A stretch of 64,000 bases of DNA from Lycocorax pyrrhopterus obiensis (lineage: Eukaryota; Chordata; Aves; Passeriformes; Paradisaeidae). Made by a program: the position numbers and the translations under genes. A model generated the notes under the pieces. It was not told the DNA's origin, ran no database searches, and worked only from the letters and a program-made list of their open reading frames with translations. Below are positions 34,371-44,705 of the stretch, one piece after another. The stretch's first letter is position 1, and each line of letters opens with the position of its first letter. The DNA lies in the NCBI GenBank assembly GCA_014706295.1, contig JACSVZ010000013.1:399231-463230 (forward strand), read 5' to 3'.

Positions 34371-37300
34371 GGCTGCAGCTGTAGCTGAGGATCTGTGTCC
34401 GCTGCTGCCCGGTGTCCATCATGTGGTGTCCCCTCAGGCACCCTCCCCTGGCACACCCTGCAGCTGGAGTGCTGGGACTGTGTTTGGGTACTGGAGGTTG
34501 ATTTGTGGACAGCATTTCCCCACTCCCAACATGAAGAGTCGCGAGCTGGCAACCAGCAGGGACGGGAATGTTCCGAAACGCACTCAAGCTTGTCTCGTTA
34601 GGAATGAGCTGTGCTGGGAGAGCCCGTAACACATCTGCTCAGGCACTGTCATGGGCTCTGCTTCTCTGGCAGGGGGGAGTTCATCTCTGAGAAGCTGGCT
34701 ACCTGCAGAGGGGAAAGGTTCATTTTATGCAACACAGTGAGAAATCGGAGCGTGCGTCCAGAATCGATGCTTTTACAGAGCCGACACCTCTCGTCTCGAG
34801 GCAGCTCACTGCCTGCTCTGCCTGTTCCGCTGCAGCCCGGAGAGCTGGTGCTTCCCATGGCACCCTGCCTGTAGCACAGCCAGCTTTGTCGGGTCCTGTT
34901 TGTTTGTTTGCTTATTCTCATGCTAGAAGCTTTGAAAGCACTCCGAGGAGCATCTGTGCACTCCTGCTGCACCACTACCTAACGATTTGGGATGTGGCAC
35001 AACTTCTCGGGTAATACGGAAATCATGTCATGTTTGGTAAATTGAGGGTTTAGTTGTGTGAGTCAACAGATTTAATTACTTGGGTAATAAACTGTTCTGC
35101 AGTGATTTCTGACTCATCCTTTTCTTGCTTTAGAAGATGCGTGAGGGCTACAGGGAGCCCATGTTGGCACAGAGGGACACCCACTGTGCCCAGCCATGTC
35201 CCCAGGGCAGCTGATGTCCCTCACCCTCGGGGACAAGAGGATTCACAGCCGTGAGTCCCCCTGCCATGGGGTGGGTCATCACAAAGTCAGAGCAGCTCAA
35301 GCCTGGGGTGAGATTTGTTCACCCCTCACCAGGGGTCTGGTTAATTCTATCAGTGACTCCAGGTCTCTTCTCCTTGTTTAACTTCTCCAGGCCTTTTTGG
35401 GGCTCTTCCAGGTGTTCTGTTGGCCCTCTCTCCGCTGGCTGCAGCAGGCAAACCCTCCCGAGGCTCAGTGTGCCGTGCCCATAGGAGGTTGGTGCGGGTG
35501 CCCTGCCCAGGCCCACACGGGACAGTGCCGGGTGGAGCTTTTCAACAAGAAGTGAGAAACCCATGACAGACAAAGGACATTTTTAACACATTGCTCTAAT
35601 ACCCTGAGCTTTACTTTCTCTTCCTGTTTTTGGTTTGGGTTATTTCCCCTCCATATTCTACCTGCTTGAAAAAAAGGCATTTTTCGTACAAGGCATCTGT
35701 GCCACCTTCCTCTATGGCTTTGGGTGCAGACACCAGAGATGGAGGCTCACTCCTGACTTCCTGAGGAGCATAGACTTTTCCAAAAGTTCCACTTAAAATC
35801 CAAGCTGTCATCTCACTCTCACAGGTGTTTTTGATTCACTGCCTTTCTTTCTGGCTCTCTCTCTGCTTTGCACACGTGTGCACACACCGTGCAGGCACTA
35901 ATGTAGTTTCATCTTCAGTTTCAAACTGCTCTCTGCTGGCTTTTTTCAGTGTACCTGTGTTCTCCCTACAAGATATAACATGGCTGTTGATACAATTGGA
36001 AGAAAAAAGCTCCATGGACATGCAAAGAGAATTTGAACAGAAAACTGGGTTCTGAGGCACATCCAGCTCCCACCAGCCCCTGACAGAGGGACAACACCTT
36101 GCAAGGTCTGACCTGGAACCGCAAACTTTCCATCTCAGGTTTCTTTTAACTGATAAGACTATAGCAGCATTAGGAACACATCCATCATCTCGTATGTTCT
36201 CCCCCACCTTCACAGACATCCCAGATAAGGGAGCGTGTGGTGTGTGTGTAACATACCTTCAGCACTGGGGCTGTACCTCCTTCCAATTATCCATCTTTGC
36301 TGTACTTACAGCAGTGACACTTTTTAATACTGCTGCTTCTTATTCATCTTTGCTCAATTTACAGCAGTGACAGCTTTTAATATCACAACTCCTTTTCCTG
36401 CAACAGGCAGTTATGGGTCTCTGTCTGACTGAGATGAAACTCTTTGGGAGTGATGAGAAAAGCTCAGCTCCTTTCACCAGCAGCGAGATCTCCATGCAAG
36501 GAGCTTCCCCAGGCAGATAATGAAGAAATATGGGGCTGTTTGTGCATGCAGCAGCACCAGCACAGAGGACTCACCCTTGATCAAGAGTCATTTGAAGTAA
36601 GGAGCTGCCTTTAAATGAAGCAAAGTATCAGTGTAAATTAAAACAGGAAAAGCAGTGTGACATGTTGGTCCCAGACCTACTACTGACTCCAATAGGAACA
36701 AGATGAGACTCATTATGTACCCAATTAACCAGGCCCAGCACCAGGAGCCGCCGCAGGGCAGAGCGAAGTGGCAGCACTTGCCCCAGGTACTGGCACTGGT
36801 CACCACTCCCAGGGCACTCACTGAGGCTCTCCTGTGGCCTCTGGGGAAAGGCTTAGTCCAAACTTACCTTCATCTGTCATCTGAGAGCAAGATTAGCTTT
36901 CATCCAAATTTTAAATGTGCAGAAGAGTAATTTAACCTTAATTCAGTCTAATGCAATGTATGGAGAGGCTGATGGACAATGACGTCTGAAACATGAGAGG
37001 TGAGAAGGAGGAAGGGTGGTGGTCGCACAGACCAACCATCTGCTCAAGCTCCTTTTCGAATCCTGAGTTCTGACACGTCCTCCTCTCAGACCCGCACCTC
37101 ACACACTCCTCTGCCCATGTCTGTCTGCCTTGACTGAGACTTTGCTGATCCAATTTAACCGAGAAACAGCAATTACGGAATTGTGCTCATTTCCAGCACA
37201 ACACACCTGAAGCTGGGAGGGCTGAGGTGACCTGTATGTCCCCTGTGGATTTGCCATTTTGGTTTCAAATCAGCAGCACAGAAATGTAGTTGTGGGTGTA

Positions 37301-38497
37301 ATTTTAAGACAAGAATGTACCGAGGCCTCCTGCAAATCGGCAACAGAACAGGGAGCACGTTCTTGCCAGTGGAGTGATCCCAAAAAAGGGTTTTGGTGCC
37401 ACAGGTTAGTGCCAGCACCAGAGAGGGACTCATCTCTTACAATCATCCTCATTTTCCCATTCAGTTTTATAACCCTGCCTAATGGGCTCTGAAAACTCAG
37501 GAAGTGACAGAGTTACATAACGATGGAAGCAGCTCGCAGACAAATAGGTCTGAAACTCCTGAGGGGAAAAAGAGAGAACATGCTCTGTTGCTGGCCTGAT
37601 CTCCAGCTTCATGAAGCAGTTCTGAATTCTTCTCCTCTCTTCAACTAGCTCTGAATTGAAAAGGAATGCTCAAGAATAAGCCTCAGTATTTGGGGATTAT
37701 ATTTATTTATACAAGTCCAAGCGATAAATATCTTGTCAATTAATCTGAGATGTATGAGGGCACACAAAGAAGTGACTGATGGCTGAGTATCAAACACACC
37801 GGTGTTATCAGCCTCAGTCTCACTCGGTGATGAATGGAGGGACGCGAATTGGTGAGATACCATCACATTTTTATTTATTGTTTGGTGCCATGTCCTGTCC
37901 TGGTAATGGAGTTTTAAACAAATTGCAGTTTGCTCATCGTCATCGGCGATGCGGAGCAGGCCCAGTGCCCAGCCAGGCTGGGGTGGAGGGGGCAGGTGGC
38001 AGCTGGGACGGCAGTGGAGGTGGCGTGGGCAGGAGGGAGAGCCCGGATTCCTGCCCGAGAGGCACCGACAGCGGGGGCTGAACAGAGATACACGACAGCC
38101 CCTCCTCTCCCCTGCCAGCCTGACACGTCCTGGCTCCAGACCTGCATTTCTCCACGGCCTGAAACAAACCCTTCTCTTCACTTCCACCAGACATTTCTGG
38201 CTTATTCCCATCAACATATTTCTGAGATGCTGGAGAGTCAGAAACTCAGGAAGTACCACAGGGGTTCCAACAAAAGGATATAGGAAAATGGGGAACAAGG
38301 CTGGAAATCTTCTTTAGGGCTAAACTGATAAAGGTTAACAAGAGAGAGAAAATTAGCCAGGACCTGATCCTGCAGCCCAGTCCCGGGGGACAGGTCTGGC
38401 TCCAGTGTCAGGCCTGACATGAAATTTTCTTGGAAATGTCATTCTCAGGTGAAAAAAGTTGTACCAACAAGTCCATCAGCACCCTCAAACAGCTAAA
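34371..38497. other. Single-copy sequence, no gene recognised
   Basis: No gene or further transposon is recognised. A 53-bp direct duplication is annotated separately at 36288-36393. A GC-rich section at 37930-38160 yields five overlapping frames on both strands, up to 217 codons, with no recognisable domain. Other sections are of mixed composition. Confidence 0.45.
36288..36393. repeat. Two-copy 53-bp direct duplication
   Basis: CATCTTTGCT recurs at 36292 and 36345, and ACAGCAGTGACA at 36308 and 36361, both 53 bases apart. The copies share roughly 80 percent of positions over the matched part, ending in TTTTTAATAC versus CTTTTAATAT. The divergence indicates an older local tandem duplication. 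Confidence 0.85.
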
Positions 38498-38786
38498 CAG
38501 GAGGTTGTAGCCAGGTGGGGATTGGGCTCTTCTCCCTGGTAACCAGTGACAGGACAAGAGGAAACAGCCTCAAGATGTGCCAGGAGAGGTTTAGGATGGA
38601 TACAGGGAAAACTTCTCCATGGAAAGGGCTGTGGTGGAGTCCCCGTCTCTGGAGGGGTTTAACAGCTGTGTGGATGTGGCACTGGGGACATGGGGCAGTG
38701 GTGGCCTTGGCAGTGCTGGGATTGGTTGGATTTGATCGGCTCAGAGGGCTTTTCCAGCCCAAACCATCAGTGAAATTCTGCCGTGT
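38498..38786 (+). mobile_element. CR1 LINE 3' fragment with internal deletion
   Basis: This is a sense-oriented CR1 piece beginning 'GGAGGTTGTAGCCAGGTGGG' and continuing with 'AACCAGTGACAGGACAAGAG', 'TGCCAGGAGAGGTTTAGGAT' and 'GGGCTTTTCCAGCCCAAACC'. The usual 'AACAGGCTGCCCAGGGAGG' block is missing between 'TCCATGGAAAGGGCTG' and 'TGGTGGAGTCCCCGTCTCTG', an internal deletion of about 30-35 bases. The tail decays to 'ATCAGTGAAATTCTG'. Confidence 0.9.
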
Positions 38787-39881
38787 GTGCAGACCTGGGG
38801 TGCATTGGGGTACCCCAGGCAGCACCAGGGGAGGGAGCTGGCAGCACACGGCTGCCCCAGACCGTGCTGCTCTTCGCGAGGCAGGTCTGTGTCCCGTGTG
38901 GGCAGCACATCCACACACAATTATCACAGCAGCCGGGTCCGGCAAGGGAATAAATGCTCGGAAAGCTCAGGGTTGGATTATTTCCATTGCTGAGTGTTTT
39001 AATGTCAGAAAGACATCTGCAGCATGGCAGCGGGGAACAAGAATTTCTGAGGGATTTGGGACACTAACAGAGACATAATGCTAATGGAGATGAATGACCC
39101 AGACTGATGAAATGTTTTTTAAAAACCTTTCTCAGGAACCACAGTTGGGAAACAGGAAATGAATCGGGTGCTTGGATGTAGGAGTGATTTCTATGCAAAA
39201 TGCAGTAAACAAACAGAGGAGGTGAGCAGAAAAAAAGTATATTAACTGATTTTTTTTGTTCAGAACCCCACAGAGGTATTCTCAAATATCCAGTTTAAGA
39301 CAGAAATTTTTAAAAATATTCAGGAATGTCAAATGAAATAAACTGGAAGGTTAAAAAAAAACTTTTAATGAATTCTGTTGTGCTAATGGAAGTATCACCA
39401 GGTAAATGCATTTGGCTCAGGCACTTGAGAGCTTCAAGGACAAGTTCAGGTTGAATTTATGGAGTTTTTGTTTTGAATTTAATCTCGCTAATTATTTTAA
39501 TAATTAAAAATGTTCTGCTAAAGCAGGTTGTAATTAGCTAATTATTTGCTCTGTTTATGTTTCCTGCTTACTTATGCATTTTTATTATTCTCCTAAACTT
39601 GAAGAGAAACTCTTGAGGAGTGTTGGTGTCTCCATCTCGAGGTGTCTGGTGGGAGGAGGCTGGGACACCCACGCTTTCTCTTCTGGGGACCAAGTACTGT
39701 CCTGCCCCAGGAGACACTGCCCGGCCACAGCCCCTGAGCTCAGCAGTTCTGCCCGTGGCTCCTGCCCTGAGCCAGGCTTTGGCTGCTGCCCTGGGACAGC
39801 TCAGCCCCGTGTCCAGCTGGCTCTGGTGTGGCATCTGCATAGAGTTATGGGGCTCCTCATTTGCTGTGATAAAAATAAACG
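38787..39881. other. Single-copy sequence with a TAATTA cluster
   Basis: No gene is recognised. The part 39290-39590 is strongly AT-rich and includes four TAATTA hexamers at 39489, 39501, 39531 and 39539. That hexamer is the core recognised by many homeodomain proteins, and the spacing is unusually tight for chance, though the local AT content raises expectation. Confidence 0.45.
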
Positions 39882-40072
39882 CTGGGCACAGGGTGCCCAG
39901 AGGAGCTGTGGCTGCCCCTGGACCCCTGGCAGTGTCCCAGGCCAGGCTGGACATTGGGGCTTGGAGCAGCCTGGGACAGTGGAAGGTGTCCCTGCCCATG
40001 GCAGGGGGTGGGATGAGATGATCTTTAAGGTCCCTTCCAAACCAGCCCAGGCCCTTTTATGATCTTATGATT
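39882..40072 (+). mobile_element. CR1 LINE 3' fragment
   Basis: This is a sense-oriented, sharply 5'-truncated CR1 3' end. It starts inside the 'GGCACAGGGTGCCCAGAG' block and runs through 'GGACATTGGGGCTTGGAGCA', 'GTCCCTGCCCATGGCAGGGG', 'GATCTTTAAGGTCCCTTCCA' and a tail 'TTATGATCTTATGATTTC'. Two long frames on opposite strands across it are CR1 translations. Confidence 0.95.
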
Positions 40073-40354
40073 TCTTCCACAGGACTCCTTCCCTAACCAG
40101 GGCAGGAGACATTTCCTTTTGGAGTGTGCTGCTCCCTTCCCGCCCTGTGAAAAAGTCTCCCTGGCACTGTCTGTCCCACACAGCTCATACTGGCTTTTTC
40201 CTCCCTCTGTGCCAGAAGACTGGACACTGCCTTGATGAAGAAGATAACAGAGAAAAAGTGTCTCTGTGGCTTTCCTCCTTATCTCCATCGCTGCTGCTGC
40301 TGTTCCTGCAGCCAGCCCGGCGGTGCCTGCTGTGGGAGCAGGGGCTCGGCCAGA
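40073..40354. other. GC-rich spacer before the 30/31-bp array
   Basis: I see no gene. A short CTG run (CTGCTGCTGCTG) lies near 40291-40303 just before the tandem array. Confidence 0.4.
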
Positions 40355-40530
40355 GGAGCACTCCCAGCCCTGCTGGGGGAGCAGAGGGCACTCCCAGCCC
40401 TGCTGGGGGAGCAGAGGAGCCCTCCCAGCCCTGCTGGGGGAGCAGAGGAGCCCTCCCAGCCCTGCTGGGGAAGCAGAGGGCACTCCCAGCCCTGCTGGGG
40501 AAGCAGAGGAGCCCTCCCAGCCCTGTTGCC
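40355..40530 (+). repeat. 30/31-bp minisatellite, about 6 copies
   Basis: CTCCCAGCCCTG starts at 40361, 40391, 40422, 40453, 40483 and 40514, a period of 30 or 31 bases. Units with GGGCACTCCC are 30 long and units with GGAGCCCTCCC are 31, so the one-base difference tracks a sequence class. The later units change GGGGGAGCAG to GGGGAAGCAG. The mixed period leaves three plus frames and three minus frames open, all of them artefacts. Confidence 0.95.
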
Positions 40531-41357
40531 CACGGGACCCAGGCTGGGACACGGCCTGGGCGCTGTGGCTGCTCCTCGGGTGAGGCTGCTCCGAGACACG
40601 GAGTGCTCCAGCCCAGCCTGCTCCGTCCTTTTGTCCTGGTGTAAGGGCTGCAGAAAGCCCAGAGCACAGGAAAATAACAGCTCCTTCCCGTGCTACATCC
40701 TCAAGGAAGGGTTGGAGGAAGCCGTGGGTTCCACCTCAAGATGCTGGAGAACTCCCACAGCCCCTCTCCTAGTCAGGAACCAGAGAAGGAAGACGGGGAA
40801 AAAAAGCATGTATGTGAATGAATTTCTGGAGAAAACAGCATGAAATAATGAGGAGAAATGTCTCCATATACAGGAAGCTTTAGAACATTTATTGCTAATA
40901 TATAACAAAGACAGTCAAACACAGATAAATGACAGCTTTGATGAGCTTTTATTGCACAATTCTTTGCGCCTCATTAAATATGAAGAATAAAAGAAGAGCA
41001 GAGGACTCCAAAGGCAAATCTGCAGCCACCGCTAATGAATGACGAGGAATCTGAAGGCAAAGGACAGGTTTGGACACATCTGAGTCACCACTGTCACAAC
41101 AAGTATTTGTGCCTCGTGGGAAGTGAGCACAAATGTGAAGGAGGAAGAAGCACAGGCAGGAGGGGAGTTTCTTCGTCACTGCTTTGGGGAAAGGAGCCCC
41201 TTTGGCACTTACATTCCCCACGAGGCAAAAATCAGACACAGGCACCTTCCAGCACCAGAGGAGGAAAAAGCGGCTCGTTGTTATAATTCTCCTGAGCCGT
41301 GATTGCCACGTGCTCGTCAGCGCTCAGCCCTGCGGTGTCTCATCGGCGCCGTAATGA
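40531..41357. other. Single-copy sequence between two arrays
   Basis: No gene or transposon is recognised. Composition is GC-rich to 40640 and more AT-rich from 40800 to 41000. Short frames here have no recognisable domain. Confidence 0.4.
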
Positions 41358-41936
41358 GAGGCACCGAGGAGAGCATGGTCAGGAGCAGGCAGATGGAAGG
41401 AGAGGCACTGAGGGGAGGATGGTCCGGAGCAGGCAGATAGAGGGAGAGGCACTGAGGAGAGGATGGTCAGGAGCAGGGAGATGGAAGGAGAGGCACTGAG
41501 GAGAGGGTGGTCAGGAGCAGGCAGATAGAGGGAGAGGCACTGAGGGGAGGATGGTCAGGAGCAGGCAGATAGAGGGAGAGGCACCGAGGAGAGGATGGTC
41601 AGGAGCAGGCAGATAGAGGGAGAGGCACCGAGGGGAGGATGGTCAGGAGCAGGCAGATAGAGGGAGAGGCACTGAGGGGAGGATGGGCAGGAGCAGGCAG
41701 ATGGAAGGAGAGGCACTGAGGAGAGGATGGCCAGGAGCAGGCAGATAGAGGGAGAGGCACTGTGAGGAGAGGATGGCCAGGAGCAGGCAGATAGAGGGAG
41801 AGGCACTGAGGGGAGGATGGGCAGGAGCAGGCAGATGGAAGGAGAGGCACTGAGGAGAGGATGGCCAGGAGCAGGCAGATAGAGGGAGAGGCACTGTGAG
41901 GAGAGGATGGCCAGGAGCAGGCAGATAGAGGGAGGG
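41358..41936 (+). repeat. 44-bp purine-rich minisatellite, 13 copies with a perfect 134-bp higher-order duplication
   Basis: Units begin GAGGCAC at 41358 and recur every 44 bases, except that two units contain an extra TG (GAGGCACTGTGAGG) and are 46 long. Bases 41666-41799 (44 + 44 + 46) appear identical to 41800-41933, a three-unit block duplicated without any difference I could find. About 35 of 44 bases per unit are purines on the plus strand, favouring triplex-type structures. Minus-strand frames up to 211 codons, Leu/Pro/Ser/Cys-rich, are artefacts. Confidence 0.95.
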
Positions 41937-42462
41937 CTGTCTACCTTTCGCTGCTGCCACATCCCTTGGGAGCCAGTGCCCTGACCAGGCTCTCCTGTTC
42001 CCATGGTGCCCGTGTGGTGTTGATCGAGCAGCTCCTTGCCTGGGCCACGTCTGAGCCCACATCAGGGCCCCACGGCTGGCAGAGCCGCCTGGGACGTGGG
42101 GCTGTGGCAGCGGCACAGGCTGGGCCATGGCAGTGCCTCCTGTCCTGATCCCCACAGGAGGAGCAGCACGGAACTGGGATGTTTTCCACCTCCTGTTGGA
42201 CAGCAGGGAAATGCTCCATTTTCCTGGCAGTTGCCAGCACTGCTTCTCTAGGGAGTGCTCAGCACCAGCCCTCTGCACCAGGCCTTGCCGGAGGTGGTGC
42301 CGTGGTGGGGAATGGGACAGGGACAGCGCTGGGGGTGCCAGGCCAGCCCAGGCACGGTGAAGGAACCAGGAGTACCAGAGATTCCTGGGGCACCTTGTAG
42401 GAGGGCTGGCTCACAGCACCTCCCCAGTATGGGACCAGGGAGACCGTCCACTGCCTCTTTGA
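41937..42462. other. GC-rich single-copy sequence
   Basis: I recognise no gene. Overlapping frames on both strands are Pro/Gly/Ala-rich with no domain. Confidence 0.4.
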
Positions 42463-42715
42463 TTTCATGGAATCACAGAATGGTTTGGGCTTGGAGGGAC
42501 CTTGAAGCCCATCTTTTTCAACCCCTCTTTTTCAACCCCCTGCTGTGGGTGGAGACACCTTCCATTATCCCACGTGGCTCTGAGCCCCGTTTAACCTGGC
42601 CTTGGTCACTTCCAGGGATGGGGCATTGCTCTGAACCCCTTCCCAAGGGAACAGTCCCTGTTGTCACCACTGCAGAATATTTTCCCTGCCCCAGTGCAGT
42701 CTCTCCAGCTACACC
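42463..42715 (-). mobile_element. CR1 LINE 3' fragment
   Basis: This is a reverse-oriented CR1 3' end. The plus strand reads 'ATGGAATCACAGAATGGTTT', 'GGGCTTGGAGGGACCTTGAA', then decayed blocks including 'GGAGACACCTTCCATTATCC' and 'CCAGGGATGGGGCATTGC'. A short tandem duplication of CTTTTTCAACCCC is visible at about 42513-42541. The distal part, to about 42715, is weakly preserved. Confidence 0.9.
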
Positions 42716-42955
42716 TCAAGGGTTTTATTTTTAATGCAGGATTTTTTTTTCTGCACGTGGAGTTCATCTGTTTGTTTGCTTGAGGAGATTAGAAAAGTCC
42801 CAAGGGAGTGTGTGTTCCTACTCATACCCATTTCCTACCCTGAATTACATTACCAACACTTTCTGTAGCCTTCCTGGAGTTTAAAATTAAACCAGAACAT
42901 GAATATTGATACCAATATCCTTACCGCACAGACAGCACACGTCCTCACCTGTGGG
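42716..42955. other. AT-leaning single-copy sequence
   Basis: No gene or repeat is recognised between the CR1 fragment and the CpG-rich patch. Confidence 0.35.
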
Positions 42956-43150
42956 GATGGTGAGGAGGAAGGCAGCCCAGCTGCGACGACGGTGGCCGGC
43001 CGCATCTCGCCTGCCGTGTCCGCGCACGGCCGTGCCCCGGCCCAGAAGGTGCTGCCGGCTGTCTCTGCCCCTGCGGTGCGGGCTGGCCACGGTGGCTGTG
43101 CTGGGCTCCTGCGCCTCGCCCCGTCCTGTCCCACCCAAGGGGTTTTGTGT
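42956..43150. other. CpG-rich patch
   Basis: Roughly twenty CpG lie in about 150 bases, including GGCCGGCC at 42994-43001 and the run CCGCGCACGGCCGTGCCCCGG at 43020-43040. Flanking DNA is CpG-poor. It could be a small CpG island or an exon of an unrecognised gene; the peptides in each frame match nothing I know. Confidence 0.5.
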
Positions 43151-44539
43151 TAATGAGAGTCCAGCCGCAGGCTTGTTCGGCTCCCTCTTGGTGTCCGCTT
43201 TTGTTCTCGTTCCTAATTACTCAGAGGCTCCTGTTCACACGCTGCTCCCCGGCTCTGCCGCTCCAGCCTGGCAAAGGCGTGTGGCACCGAAGCCTTGCCT
43301 GATTAAAGCCGCATCCTCACCACCACTTCCGCACATCCCCGTGCACGTTGTGTTTTTCCCTGTTCCCACTGCTGCTCATTGCTGCTTTGCCCACCAGTTC
43401 CATCGTTTGCCTTAACCCCTGAGATCCCTCTGGCACCACTTGAGCTGCACATGTGGCAAACACCTCCCTTGGGACACTGTCCTGGAGCCTCCCAGTGTCC
43501 CGCTGGAGCCCAGCCATGCAGGGGACCCCGACCTGCAGGATCACCAGCATTTCCTGGGGCTTTTCCCTCTGCCTTCCCTCCCTCGGCATCCAGCCGCACG
43601 GGCCCAGCACATCACTGAGCTAAACCTGCTGCGGGCCCTCGGGCACGTCTTTCCCCTCAAGGTAAAGAATTATCTCCTGCAATTATTTTCTCTCTCTGAC
43701 GAGTTGCCGTGACAATGTGCCCAGGAATTGCTCTAGCAGATAAATGGACCCGGCCTGTTTCCGAGGCGAGGAAATCATTGTACACACCTAAATAGGTGCT
43801 TCCCCCTTTATGTCCAGTGCTCGCCGCCTTCCCTCAGCTATCTGATGGGATTCCACTGCTCATTTCACACTCCTCCTCCTCCTCCACAACCTGTTATCCA
43901 AGTTTGTTTTGCCCATCCTTCTGATAATCCAGTGGAATCCTCTCTCCAAGGGAGGGGAGAAAGGAATTCCTGATTTTCCACAAACTACTGTGGGCTCTGA
44001 AGCCATTAAGATAATTCTGCTCACTGCTCTGCCTTTGTTCTCAAAACAGCTGGATAAGGATTAGACTCCCCAAACACAGAGCTCTCCCAGGAGGGCACGA
44101 AACAGCATCTACAGCATCCATAGTGTGGGGCTGGGAGACAGACTCACTGCAGCATGGAGGTCTGGAAAACACGTACATTCATCAAGCAATGGGGGGTATC
44201 CCGACTAATTATCGCCCCAGATAAGATTCGTGTTAGACCTTCCAGTAGCCAGCACGGAGCCGTGCCCAGCTCGGAGTTAAAGGCTCCTCGGTGCGAGCCT
44301 TCCCCCGGCCCAGCTCCCCATGCTCCGGGCGGGGCCAGGGGCAGCCCCGGCTGGGGCTCAGGTATCAGAGGCCGAGCACTCGAGCGTGCCCGACCGTGCC
44401 GCCTGCCGGCACCCACACATCCTGGTGGCATCTAGGGAGAGAACGGATTCCTATAGAAGCTGCGGCAGAAGTGTTTGAATTTTAAAAAAAGATGGAATCA
44501 TTTGTCCCATGAGTTTTTCTCCTGCCTAGTGATCAGTCA
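43151..44539. other. Single-copy sequence, GC-rich at the 3' side
   Basis: No gene is recognised. A TCC run lies at about 43868-43884. Bases 44285-44415 form a further CpG-rich stretch. The 43730-44060 section looks non-repetitive and might be a conserved non-coding element, which cannot be tested here. Confidence 0.4.
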
Positions 44540-44705
44540 CTGCCCTCACATAACAACTTGCTGCTCCCTTTCCACTGCCCTGGGCAGCCCATTCCAGGGT
44601 CTGACAACACTTTCAGGGAAGGAATTGTTCCTAATATCCAATCTAAACCACCCCGGCACAACTTGAGGCCACTTCTTCTTGTCCATTATGGGTGTATCCC
44701 CATCT
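44540..44705 (-). mobile_element. CR1 LINE fragment
   Basis: This is a reverse-oriented internal CR1 3' region segment. The plus strand contains 'GGGCAGCCCATTCCAGGGTC', 'GGAAGGAATTGTTCCTAATA', 'TCCAATCTAAACCACCCCGG' and 'CACAACTTGAGGCCACTTCT', all standard in this CR1 region. The element lacks its tail here, and the left edge is uncertain by some tens of bases. Confidence 0.9.

Noticed and set aside
41555..42278. Cys/Pro/Leu-rich minus-strand frames that resemble a keratin-associated protein
   Set aside because: They arise from the purine-rich 44-bp array; the period is not a multiple of three and the motif rotates through all frames.
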